Assembly (NCBI GenBank): GCA_903953985.1
Contig: CAJBLW010000334.1
Location: 1 to 18,963 of the forward strand
Length of the DNA stretch: 18,963 nucleotides
Origin: an uncultured Burkholderiales bacterium
GTDB taxonomy: Bacteria > Pseudomonadota > Gammaproteobacteria > Burkholderiales > Burkholderiaceae_C
Reading direction: 5' to 3'
In this document: in pieces, positions 1 to 7,111 of the stretch
How the letters are laid out: every line of letters begins with the position of its first letter
Position numbering within the stretch: position 1 is the first letter of the stretch
Made by a program: the position numbers and the translations under genes
The notes under the pieces: generated by a model
The model's input: the letters and a program-made list of their open reading frames with translations, nothing else
What the model was told of the DNA's origin: nothing
The model's database searches: none

Positions 1-180
1 ACCTACAGCGCCGACATCCGCCACATGCTGGACCACATAGGGCTGGGACAGCGCCGCCGCGCATCACAACTGCACGCGGGCCGCCGCTGTGGGGCGCGTG
101 TGATGTGCAGATGAACGATGCTGTCGATGTGGGGCCGGACTGGGACGATGCGGCACAACCGGCACCAGAATTTGAGGTCG
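1..180. other. Left-edge stretch without a recognisable gene
   Basis: I see no supportable gene here. On the + strand a frame open from the window edge ends at a TGA near position 111 after about 36 residues and could be the tail of a gene truncated by the window, but I do not recognise it. The reverse strand is open across 3-362; that frame is proline/alanine/arginine-rich, has no family motif I know, and looks like GC-rich non-coding sequence or a decayed gene. Confidence 0.4.
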
Positions 181-387
181 ATCAGCGCATCAGTTGGTGG
201 GGGTGGCAACAATGGTTTGGCCAATGCTGCAAGGCCGGCTGCACCTGTCGCCGCCCAAAACGGGTCGTACGGAAAAATTTCGGGCAACTGGCCCAGAGCA
301 ATCACCCAAGCAGACCCCAATATGCAGGCTTGCGATGTTCCAACCGTGTGCCATGCTTGCACTCATGCGGTTGGATTTTCTATCCTC
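181..387. repeat. Diverged repeat, copy A (partner at 17153-17356)
   Basis: This stretch ends just before the acylase stop codon. It shares landmarks in the same order and orientation with 17153-17356: ATCAGCGCATCAGT at offset 0, AACGGG at offset 78 in both, CGGGCAA at offset 100 here and 99 there, and CATGCGGTT at offset 183 here and 180 there, followed by GATTT and ATCCT. The terminal 24 bases match at about 20 positions by eye; the middle is much more diverged. The matching offsets argue for common descent. Neither copy carries a protein I recognise, so this may be a decayed insertion-sequence fragment or paralogous gene debris. Confidence 0.5.
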
Positions 388-390
388 AAA

Positions 391-2763
391 TTATTCAGAA
401 ATTTTCAAAGTTTTTACATTCGGATCTCGAGAAATTTCATCTTCGCGGTATGGGAAACTCACGGGAATTTTCTTGACTAACAGTCGCGTCAGGTCGTCGA
501 CATGAGGGGATCGAGGATCGGCCGATTGAGATTGCGCTAAGAAACTCCAATTTCTAGGGCCTTCAGGACCAAACTCCACCGATTGAATGTGCGTACCCCC
601 CCCAATTGCTCTGCGTTCACCTGGCTTTGCGCCAGCAGCCGTGTAAGGGATGGCATCGTAGCGATTGTAAATTCCGGTACCTTCGGGGCCACCAAAAATT
701 GGAATGCGTTGGGTACCTTGCATGACAAATTGATAATCTTTTAATTGAGCATTCAAGGGCATTTTTTGCTGTTCAAATGTTTTCAAAATGTCAGAAAAAA
801 CTTTGGTGATTTGATCGCGTACCGCATTGTCAGACAGGCGCAAACGCATGTTGGTACTCAATGGATCCTTTGAATCGTAGGGGGTCCATGCGTTGTCTCC
901 AAGGGCTGCAATTCCCAGCCAAATTTTTTCAAACAACAAATAGCCAGAACTGTTCAGCTCTGCGCGGCGATCCCAATTTTTCAAAATCTCACAGGCATTT
1001 TGGAGGTCAGAGTTTTGTGAGCAAACTGAAATAATTTCATCCAAATGACGCTCGGCTGTCAGAACTCGGTGTCGCATGGCCAATTCGATCCAACTCACGG
1101 GGTCTACTTTGCCGTCTGCGTTCATGCCATCTTTGGCGGTGAAGCGTTCATTGATTTGAGTCAGGTTCATTCTTGCGCGCCAGCCCAGAGAAATATCAGA
1201 GCGGCTGACAACTTGTGGAAATCCGACCAAGGGCTGCTTTGGCTGGGTGTACCAAGAACTGTCATTTGAGTTATGAACAAAATCAGTTCGCTGCAAGTGC
1301 GGCATTTTCGCAGCTGGCACAAGACCTGGAAATGGCGAGTTAGGGGCGACTTGCCAATTGCAAGAACTTCTAGAACCATCGAGCACAGGAATGCCAGGGC
1401 CTTTTTTAGGATAAGTTCCCATGGCAGCCATCAAGGGTTTGAACTCTGGCACCACGCATGCTTCTAGTTGCGTATCGCTTAAATTGGGAGCAGGCGTGAT
1501 GTTGCTGAACAAGGTTTTCCCTTGATCATCGGCTGAGGTCACTTGCAAAACATAACTTCCCAGAATGCGAGTCATGGACGACTTGAGGTCTTCCGTGCTC
1601 TTGACCATGCTGATGTCTCGGTATTGCTGAAGAACTCGGAAGTTGTCAATATTGACATCGCGAATTGCGAAAGCTCGCGACTTTGTCCAAGCGAAGGGGC
1701 CTTGCATGGCCAATACAGGTCCATAACGAGTTTCCCAAACTGTGTGTTCAGAGGAAGTAGATGCGCCAATTTCGGCCAATGATTCAACTTTAACCCGAAC
1801 AGGTTTCATGTTTTCAAATTTGCCGTCTAGCTCATATTGAGTCGGATCTTGCGGGTTGAGTTTGAGTGCAAAATAATTGAATCGTTGGATGGATGAAATG
1901 GTGCCTGTCCAAGCAACATTTTGGTTGAATCCTACAAAGGGGAAAACATAACCCGGCAACGTAGAACCCAAAACATCGTACTTGCCTGGCAGTTTCAAGT
2001 GAACGATGTGCAAGCGTGTACTCCCTTGCCAAAACAGATGGGGATTGCCATAAAGCATACCCGTGCCATTGCGGGTATGTTCCCGTCCAAACGCTACAGC
2101 GTTGCTGGCACGTTCTTCTGGAAGCTCTGGCAAAGTACTTGCAATTTTGCGCTGGTCCATGTCCAACTCTGCTGCACTGCTTGTCGTGCTTGGAGGTCGG
2201 GCTGTCGCGACTGCAGTGGCAATGTCTTTGCTACTGAGGCTAAGACCTACAACGCCTGTTAGGTGATGCCTGGCTAAATCGTCCGCGCTGACCCTGTTCA
2301 ACCAAGGTCCTTTGGCGCATTGCGGAGATCGTTGTTCTGGTGTGTGATCACGAAGATAGCGAGAAATGCCCTTGGCTGCACCGTCGAAAACATGTTTGAC
2401 TTCTTGGGGCTGTGCTTTCCAAAAGGCAGCAACTCTCTCTTCGCTGCCGATCCATTTGTGAAAGACGTCAGAACTTAAGTTGTCTTGGCCCGAGGCAGTT
2501 TTTCCATTCGCTCCAAAGTATTTCGATCGCTCACCTCTGGCCGATATCAGCATTTCGTTCAAGTTGCAACCGTGGTCTTTTGCAAGGACGTAGCCATAAC
2601 CATATCCAATCCCAATTTCTGAATCTGACTGAATGTGAGGAATACCATAAGACGTGGTGCGAATTTCTGCGCTTATTTTTTCACCCTTAGGCGAGAGCAT
2701 GGCGCACCCACTGGCCATCACAACTGAGCTGACTAAAAGACTCACGATGGATAATTTCAACAT
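391..2763 (-). CDS. Penicillin-acylase family Ntn-hydrolase (aculeacin A / acyl-homoserine-lactone acylase type), lipoprotein
   Basis: Predicted amidase that cleaves an acyl chain from an amide, as in AHL quorum-quenching acylases and aculeacin A acylase. The start at 2763 has AAAGGAA six bases upstream and gives 790 residues; an upstream ATG at 2796 has no such site. The N-terminus is a short hydrophobic signal ending in a lipobox-like ASGC with Cys20, so an outer-membrane or periplasmic lipoprotein is predicted. The alpha chain precedes ASNAVAFG, where Ser220 would be the self-processing nucleophile. His242 in GNPH lies exactly at beta-chain position 23, as in PvdQ. An NSNDSSW motif near residues 498-504 supplies the catalytic Asn. 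The length fits the family. It is monocistronic, and its base composition is markedly AT-richer than the cluster next door, suggesting separate acquisition. The natural substrate cannot be read from sequence. Confidence 0.88.
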   Translation of the reverse strand: MLKLSIVSLLVSSVVMASGCAMLSPKGEKISAEIRTTSYGIPHIQSDSEIGIGYGYGYVLAKDHGCNLNEMLISARGERSKYFGANGKTASGQDNLSSDVFHKWIGSEERVAAFWKAQPQEVKHVFDGAAKGISRYLRDHTPEQRSPQCAKGPWLNRVSADDLARHHLTGVVGLSLSSKDIATAVATARPPSTTSSAAELDMDQRKIASTLPELPEERASNAVAFGREHTRNGTGMLYGNPHLFWQGSTRLHIVHLKLPGKYDVLGSTLPGYVFPFVGFNQNVAWTGTISSIQRFNYFALKLNPQDPTQYELDGKFENMKPVRVKVESLAEIGASTSSEHTVWETRYGPVLAMQGPFAWTKSRAFAIRDVNIDNFRVLQQYRDISMVKSTEDLKSSMTRILGSYVLQVTSADDQGKTLFSNITPAPNLSDTQLEACVVPEFKPLMAAMGTYPKKGPGIPVLDGSRSSCNWQVAPNSPFPGLVPAAKMPHLQRTDFVHNSNDSSWYTQPKQPLVGFPQVVSRSDISLGWRARMNLTQINERFTAKDGMNADGKVDPVSWIELAMRHRVLTAERHLDEIISVCSQNSDLQNACEILKNWDRRAELNSSGYLLFEKIWLGIAALGDNAWTPYDSKDPLSTNMRLRLSDNAVRDQITKVFSDILKTFEQQKMPLNAQLKDYQFVMQGTQRIPIFGGPEGTGIYNRYDAIPYTAAGAKPGERRAIGGGTHIQSVEFGPEGPRNWSFLAQSQSADPRSPHVDDLTRLLVKKIPVSFPYREDEISRDPNVKTLKISE

Positions 2764-2936
2764 TTCAATTCCTTTAGAACTAAGAAAATAGAACAAGGGC
2801 GTTTAACAAAAGAATTATTTTTACAACCTTTGAATAAAACAATAATCACATTGGGGACTGGTAGATTCCCTAGTAGGTGAGGGTTTTTGAAACGGCTAAA
2901 GAAAAAAGGGGTGCTATTGGATTCGTTTTAACTGCG

Positions 2937-3956
2937 TTAGCGCCAGCAGACAAAACCCGTGCCGGTCCCCGTGCCGCCGGCCGAGCGGTAGCAGGCCACC
3001 TGCTCGAGCAACTCTGCCTTCAGTCCCGCGCCCTCCAGCACGCCGGCCGTAGTGATCCAATTCTTGCACTCCGACGTACCGGCCTGGAACAGGCGTTCGT
3101 CGATGCCCGTCAGGTACTCCGAATCTCCCGCGACGATGGCATTCAGAAAGGCAATGTCGAACAGCTCGTCGATCACGAAGTGGCTGAGGCCCCCGGAGCC
3201 AAACACGGCCACGCGCGCATCGCTGTCCCAAGCCTTCAGCGCGCGCCCGATCGCGCGGCCGAACTCGTAGCAGCGGTGCGCGGTAGGCTGGTTGGGCGGG
3301 TAGAAGGTGTTCAGGATGACCGGCACATGCGGGATGACCAGGTCGTCCATGATGTTGCGGTAGATGAAGCCGAAGGCATGTGGCGCGCCGGTGGAGAAGC
3401 TGATCTTCTGGTCCGCCTCGCGCATCCACTGGGAGTGCGCGACGTCAAAGCCGTCGGCCACTGTTTTCTTGATGAGGTGCAGGCCCAGCTGCGGATGGCC
3501 GGGGTGGATGAGCGTCCGAGGCGGCGCATGGCCCGCCTCGGCCAGGTGGATGCCGGCGGGCATGCGCACCGCCTGGTCCTCGCGCGCCGGGCAGTTGGGC
3601 ACCTCGGCGCCCCAGTAGATGGTCATGGCCGGCATGATGTCTTCCACGAACAGTTCATGCTGGTCGTTGCCGATGATCACCGCCACGTCGGGTTTCACTT
3701 CACGGTACACCGACGCCATCCGGGTGACTGCCGCATTGGCGCGCTCCATGCGCACCGTCTTCTCTTCCACCGAAAGCCAGCGCTCGATGCCCTCGGGCTC
3801 GCGCAGGGCCAGCAGCTGCGGCCATGTATAGATGTTCCCGCGGAAATGATGGGCTGGATTTTTTTCATCAGCTGCGATGCGCAGACGCCATTTCGCCGGC
3901 GGCGTGTGCAGCTGCGGCGTGTGGGAAAGGGCCATGCCCAGGACGATGTTTGCCAT
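2937..3956 (-). CDS. LigB-type (class III) extradiol ring-cleavage dioxygenase
   Basis: Predicted non-haem Fe(II) dioxygenase opening a catechol, gallate or trihydroxy-aromatic ring; cytoplasmic. The start at 3956 is preceded by AAAGAGG and makes 339 residues; an in-frame ATG at 4004 lacks a comparable site. Family landmarks are His12 in ALSHTPQ and His100 in GNDQHELF (iron ligands), His259 in GSGGLSHFV (matches the acid/base His195 of LigB), and Glu296 in AGTSECKNW (matches iron ligand Glu242 of LigB). The spacing between the first two histidines is about 88 residues against about 49 in LigB, so there is a substantial insertion after the first ligand. The C-terminus ends in a Gly/Thr-rich tail. 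It is transcribed divergently from the FAH gene at 4084, across a shared operator. Alpha and beta domains seem not to be separate, as in single-chain gallate- or MhpB-like members. Exact substrate unknown. Confidence 0.85.
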   Translation of the reverse strand: MANIVLGMALSHTPQLHTPPAKWRLRIAADEKNPAHHFRGNIYTWPQLLALREPEGIERWLSVEEKTVRMERANAAVTRMASVYREVKPDVAVIIGNDQHELFVEDIMPAMTIYWGAEVPNCPAREDQAVRMPAGIHLAEAGHAPPRTLIHPGHPQLGLHLIKKTVADGFDVAHSQWMREADQKISFSTGAPHAFGFIYRNIMDDLVIPHVPVILNTFYPPNQPTAHRCYEFGRAIGRALKAWDSDARVAVFGSGGLSHFVIDELFDIAFLNAIVAGDSEYLTGIDERLFQAGTSECKNWITTAGVLEGAGLKAELLEQVACYRSAGGTGTGTGFVCWR

Positions 3957-4006
3957 TCTTGCCTCTTTCGCGGAAACGGAGTTCGGGTTATTCCTAGCTT
4001 GCATTG

Positions 4007-4036
4007 ACTATACATCCGTTACGATATGCGATTCAA
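4007..4036 (-). promoter_or_regulatory. Putative sigma-70 promoter for the extradiol dioxygenase gene
   Basis: Read on the minus strand, TTGAAT (4031-4036) and TATAGT (4007-4012) are separated by 18 bases, a reasonable -35/-10 pair about 50 bases upstream of the start at 3956. The -35 box touches the inverted repeat at 4036-4058, so a bound regulator would sit directly against it. Confidence 0.45.
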
Positions 4037-4058
4037 ATGTCTTGTATTGTGAGACATT
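4036..4058. promoter_or_regulatory. Probable IclR operator in the dioxygenase/FAH divergent promoter
   Basis: A perfect inverted repeat, AATGTCT and AGACATT, separated by nine bases. Its core GTCTTGTATTGTGAGAC (4039-4055) matches the core at 7055-7071, in front of the hpaB-like gene, at 13 of 17 positions. The repeat sits between the divergent starts at 3956 and 4084 and overlaps the -35 of the minus-strand promoter. The cluster encodes only one DNA-binding regulator, the IclR protein at 6169-6933, which is therefore the likely ligand (inference). Confidence 0.6.
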
Positions 4059-4083
4059 ATTGAGATTAGCACGGCACTGAACC

Positions 4084-5076
4084 ATGAAGCTCATCACCTA
4101 CCGAAGCGAGCGCGGCGATCGTCTCGCCGCCCAACTCAACGCAACGCACGCCGTCGATCTTCTCGATGCAGCGCAGCGCAGGGGCAAGGCGACGCTGGAC
4201 AGCTTTGCCTCGATGCTCGCGCTCATCCGTGGCGGTGACGCGGCGCTGGTCGATGCCAGGGCCCTGGCGGCCGCTGCCGATGCCAGGGACATACTCACCA
4301 TGCGAGGCCTCCATCTGCTCGCTCCGCTGCCCTTGCCCGAGCAGATCCGAGACTTTGCGAATTACGAGCTGCATGTGCGGCAAGCCCTCCAGTCCTCCAT
4401 GCGCCTGCGCTCGATGAACGAGCTCGACCCGGTGGCAGCGCTGGCGAAGCATCAGGCCAGCGGCATGTTCAGCATTCCTCCCGTCTGGTATGAGCGCCCG
4501 CTTTACTACAAGTGCAACCGCTTCAGTGTCGTCGGGCCTGGCGCCGACATCGAGTGGCCTAACTTCTCCCAGCGCATGGACTATGAGATGGAGCTGGCCG
4601 TCATCATCGGCAAGCAGGTGAAGAACCTCACGGTGGAAGAAGCCATGGACGCCGTCTTCGGTTACACAATTTACAACGACTTCAGCGCACGCGACGCTCA
4701 GGCCCAGGAGACCTCCTTTCGCATGGGCCCGGCCAAGGGCAAGGACTTTGACACCGGCAACGCCATGGGCCCCTGCATCGTCACGCGCGACGAGATCGCC
4801 GACCCGTATGCGCTGGCCATGCGCGTCAGCGTGAACGGCAAGCCGCGCAGCGAGACGGTGTCGGGCGGCATGCAGCACGACATTGCGCGCTGCATCAGTT
4901 TCCTTTCGCAGTCCGAGACGCTGTACCCCGGCGAAGTCCTCGCCATGGGCACGGTGGGCAATGGCTGCGGCTATGAATCCCTGACGTTTCTGGACGACGG
5001 AGACGTCGTTGACATTGAAGTTGAAGGCATCGGCCTGCTGCGAAACCAGCTGGTCAAACACAAGGAGTTGACATGA
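4084..5076 (+). CDS. Fumarylacetoacetate hydrolase (FAH) family enzyme, hydrolase-competent active site
   Basis: A 330-residue FAH-family protein, probably cleaving a C-C bond of a ring-opened beta-diketo or acylpyruvate intermediate with a divalent metal. An N-terminal domain (about 1-80) precedes the catalytic fold. Metal-ligand candidates are Glu168 and Glu170 in MDYEMELA and Asp199 in YNDFSARD; the pair Asp90 and His97 in DFANYELH matches the spacing of Asp126/His133 in mammalian FAH. The AKGKDFDTGNAMGP segment (217-230) is also typical. The start at 4084 has no good Shine-Dalgarno sequence and lies only about 25 bases past the operator at 4036-4058. The gene overlaps the ABC binding-protein gene by four bases (ATGA), so the two are translationally coupled. 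The true substrate is unknown; fumarylacetoacetate itself is not implied. Confidence 0.85.
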   Translation: MKLITYRSERGDRLAAQLNATHAVDLLDAAQRRGKATLDSFASMLALIRGGDAALVDARALAAAADARDILTMRGLHLLAPLPLPEQIRDFANYELHVRQALQSSMRLRSMNELDPVAALAKHQASGMFSIPPVWYERPLYYKCNRFSVVGPGADIEWPNFSQRMDYEMELAVIIGKQVKNLTVEEAMDAVFGYTIYNDFSARDAQAQETSFRMGPAKGKDFDTGNAMGPCIVTRDEIADPYALAMRVSVNGKPRSETVSGGMQHDIARCISFLSQSETLYPGEVLAMGTVGNGCGYESLTFLDDGDVVDIEVEGIGLLRNQLVKHKELT

Positions 5077-6149
5077 CCACCACCCACCTCATCCCCGGCG
5101 CCACCATCGGCCGCCGCGCGCTGCTCAAGGGCGGCACCTGCACCGCCGTGGCGGCCTTCGGCTTTGGCACAAGCCACGCGCAGGCGCCCACCAAGATCAC
5201 CATTACCTACCCCACGCGCTCCGGCGCCACCTGGCCGATGTGGATCGCCAAGCACGCCGGCATCTACGCCAAGCACGGCCTGGACGTCACACTGGAATTC
5301 GGTGTCCACCCCGCCGGCATCGCCATGCTGGTGAGCGGCCAGGCGCAAATGGTGAACTACAGCATCGAGCAGGTGCTCACAGCCTCCGCCCGCGACCCGG
5401 CCATGGTGATCATGGGCAGTTCGCTGAGCAAGGGCAACTTCGCGCTGATGGCCAATAAAGGCATCAACAAGATCGAGGACTTGAAGGGCAAGCGCCTGGG
5501 CATCGGCCGCCTGGGCGACACGCTCTACGTCTACACGCTGGACCTGCTGCAGAAGTACGGCATGAACGCGCGCGACGTGCAGTGGGTGCCCACCGGCACT
5601 GACTCGACTGCGCGCTCGCGCATGTTGCAACTGGGGCAGCTGGACGCGGCGCTCACCGTGGCGCCCGCTTATTTCAAGCTGGAAGAAGCGGGGCTGAAGA
5701 CGCTGGACGTCCTGCTCAATCATGCGGACATCTTCGTCAGCACCGGCTATGTGTTCAAGAAGAGTTGGGTCAAAGACAACCCCACGGTGCCCGCCAAATT
5801 GATCATGGCGCACACCGAGGCCATCGCACGCTTCTATGAAGACAAGTCCACGGCGGTGCAGGCCTACCAGGCCGCCGACCCGCAGCAGGGCCCGGCCGAT
5901 ATCTCGCGCTTGTATGACATCTACAAGAGCAAGGATGTGCTGGACCGTGTGCCGCTGCTGCAAAAGGCAGCGATCTCTTCGGCGATGACGAGGCTGGTGG
6001 ACGACGTGTCCAATCTCAAGACCTTCGACCCGGCCACGGTGATCGACATGTCGGCTGTGCGCAAGCTGATTGCGGAAGGTTACTTCCGCAAGGTGTTCGG
6101 GCCGACGATTGAGGCTGAAGAGCAGCGCAAGCTGGCCACATCTTATTGA
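5073..6149 (+). CDS. ABC transporter substrate-binding protein, SsuA/TauA/NMT1-like, Tat-exported
   Basis: Periplasmic binding protein of the nitrate/sulfonate/taurine-type importer class, 358 residues. The N-terminus has GRRALLKGG and a hydrophobic stretch ending in SHAQA, a plausible Tat-type signal peptide cleaved near residue 34. The mature part starts with a strand typical of NMT1/SsuA proteins (KITITYPTRSGATWPMWIAK) and includes the family-typical segment INKIEDLKGKRLGI. It overlaps the FAH gene by four bases. Its cognate ATPase and permease are probably the genes at 9612 and 10429, more than 3 kb downstream, since no other ABC subunits are present. The ligand is likely the pathway substrate, perhaps an aromatic acid; members of this class also transport phthalate-like or sulfonated aromatics. 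Confidence 0.85.
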   Translation: MTTTHLIPGATIGRRALLKGGTCTAVAAFGFGTSHAQAPTKITITYPTRSGATWPMWIAKHAGIYAKHGLDVTLEFGVHPAGIAMLVSGQAQMVNYSIEQVLTASARDPAMVIMGSSLSKGNFALMANKGINKIEDLKGKRLGIGRLGDTLYVYTLDLLQKYGMNARDVQWVPTGTDSTARSRMLQLGQLDAALTVAPAYFKLEEAGLKTLDVLLNHADIFVSTGYVFKKSWVKDNPTVPAKLIMAHTEAIARFYEDKSTAVQAYQAADPQQGPADISRLYDIYKSKDVLDRVPLLQKAAISSAMTRLVDDVSNLKTFDPATVIDMSAVRKLIAEGYFRKVFGPTIEAEEQRKLATSY

Positions 6150-6168
6150 GTGATTACCGACGCCCGGC

Positions 6169-6933
6169 TCACGCCGCTGGCGAGCCGCGCCGGTGCTCCG
6201 CCTCGATTGCCTTCGCGCAGCGGGTCATAGCCGTCACAACCTTCACCGACGGCCGGGGCCGCAACGAGCCCGTGGGCGCGACCAACGAAACTGCGCCGAT
6301 CAGGGCCTTGCCCTCATCAAACACCGGAACGGACACGCCGCCGATGCCGTGGCCCGTGTCCAGCTCGTATTCAGCGCCGAACTTCGGCCAATGCTTCAGT
6401 TGCGCCCCCTCGGGCAAGGGCGCGCCGTCCTTGCCCGCAGGCGCCAGCGCCACTGACAGCCGCGCGGCCGGGGAATGCGGCAGGCTGAGGAAGGTCGCCG
6501 CGCGCACGGTGATGGACGTGGTCTGCGCGCTGATGCACAGCAGCACCACCGCCCCTTGCGGCACCGGCACCGACAGGATCACGGTCTGCTGCAGTTCGTC
6601 ACGCAGCCGCTTCAGGTGCGGCGTGGCCAGCTCGCCGATGCTGTTGTCGCGCGTGGCGGCGCGCGCCAGGCGATGCAGCTTCCAGCCAAAGGTGTAGCCC
6701 TCCTGCGGCCCCTTGGCCACGAGGCCGAGCGCCAGCAGCGTCTGCAGGTGCCGCGACACCTTGGCCTTGGTCATGTCGAGCTGGCGGGCCAGGTTGTTCA
6801 CTCGCGCAGCGCCGTCACCGTCGGCGATCGCTTCCAGGATCTGCAGCGCGACTTCAACGCTTTGCACGGTCCCCGAGCGCACCGGTTTAGCCACCGATTT
6901 ATCCTCAACCACCGTATCCAGCTTGTCTTGCAT
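6169..6933 (-). CDS. IclR-family transcriptional regulator
   Basis: Cytoplasmic DNA-binding regulator, 254 residues from the ATG at 6933, which has GGAG seven bases upstream; an in-frame ATG at 6963 is less well supported. A winged helix-turn-helix spans about residues 22-78, with recognition helix TKAKVSRHLQTL. The IclR effector domain follows, with GIGGVSVPVFDEGKALIGAV near its end. It lies between the two catabolic transcription units, convergent with the binding-protein gene (19-base gap) and divergent from the hpaB-like gene. The inverted repeats at 4036-4058 and 7034-7075 are probably its operators. IclR regulators of aromatic pathways (PcaR, PobR, MhpR types) usually bind the pathway substrate or an intermediate; here the effector is unknown. 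Confidence 0.9.
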   Translation of the reverse strand: MQDKLDTVVEDKSVAKPVRSGTVQSVEVALQILEAIADGDGAARVNNLARQLDMTKAKVSRHLQTLLALGLVAKGPQEGYTFGWKLHRLARAATRDNSIGELATPHLKRLRDELQQTVILSVPVPQGAVVLLCISAQTTSITVRAATFLSLPHSPAARLSVALAPAGKDGAPLPEGAQLKHWPKFGAEYELDTGHGIGGVSVPVFDEGKALIGAVSLVAPTGSLRPRPSVKVVTAMTRCAKAIEAEHRRGSPAA

Positions 6934-6952
6934 GTCAGAACTCCGTCTCTTG

Positions 6953-7010
6953 AATTGGATCAATTGTCGCCGCTTTGCTCATATCACTCACCAAAATTCT
7001 GGGTTAACCC
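6953..7010. promoter_or_regulatory. Small palindromes in the iclR-side leader
   Basis: Two short symmetric sequences lie between the iclR start and the main operator: AATTG-GAT-CAATT at 6953-6965 and the perfect palindrome GGGTTAACCC at 7001-7010. Neither resembles the GTCT...TGAGAC repeats. They may be sites for autoregulation or another factor, or chance; low confidence. Confidence 0.2.
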
Positions 7011-7033
7011 TAATGTAAAAAAACTTTCATGGT

Positions 7034-7075
7034 GTCACACTATAAGAAACTAATGTCTCACATTATGAGACGTTA
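7034..7075. promoter_or_regulatory. Probable tandem IclR operators upstream of the hpaB-like gene
   Basis: The strong site is the inverted repeat TAATGTCTCA (7051-7060) and TGAGACGTTA (7066-7075), pairing at 9 of 10 positions around a five-base spacer. A weaker copy, GTCACACTATAAGAAAC (7034-7050), aligns with the core GTCTCACATTATGAGAC (7055-7071). The two cores are offset by 21 bases, two helical turns, which would put two dimers on the same DNA face. The strong core matches the site at 4039-4055. It lies 37 bases upstream of the start at 7112. A TATAAG at 7041-7046 could be a -10 box for the + strand, but I see no good -35 with it. Confidence 0.6.
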
Positions 7076-7111
7076 AACAACGACCAACTGAACTTTGACA
7101 GGAACCGAATC

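Noticed and set aside
3..362. A 119-residue reverse frame at the left edge
   Set aside because: No family recognised, no ribosome site, and it ends in arginine-rich nonsense; the overlap with the repeat copy argues for non-coding or decayed sequence.
2877..4007. A 376-residue + frame opposite the dioxygenase gene
   Set aside because: Shadow frame; the minus strand carries the LigB iron-ligand motifs.
4004..4030. TTGACT at 4004-4009 as a -35 box for the FAH gene
   Set aside because: No acceptable -10 at 16-18 bases; the same bases are better explained as part of the minus-strand -10 region.
4066..5963. Two long antisense frames (4066-5061 and 4971-5963) opposite the FAH and binding-protein genes
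   Set aside because: They have typical shadow composition, overlap each other, and lack motifs, whereas the + strand genes have clear family residues and a four-base overlap.
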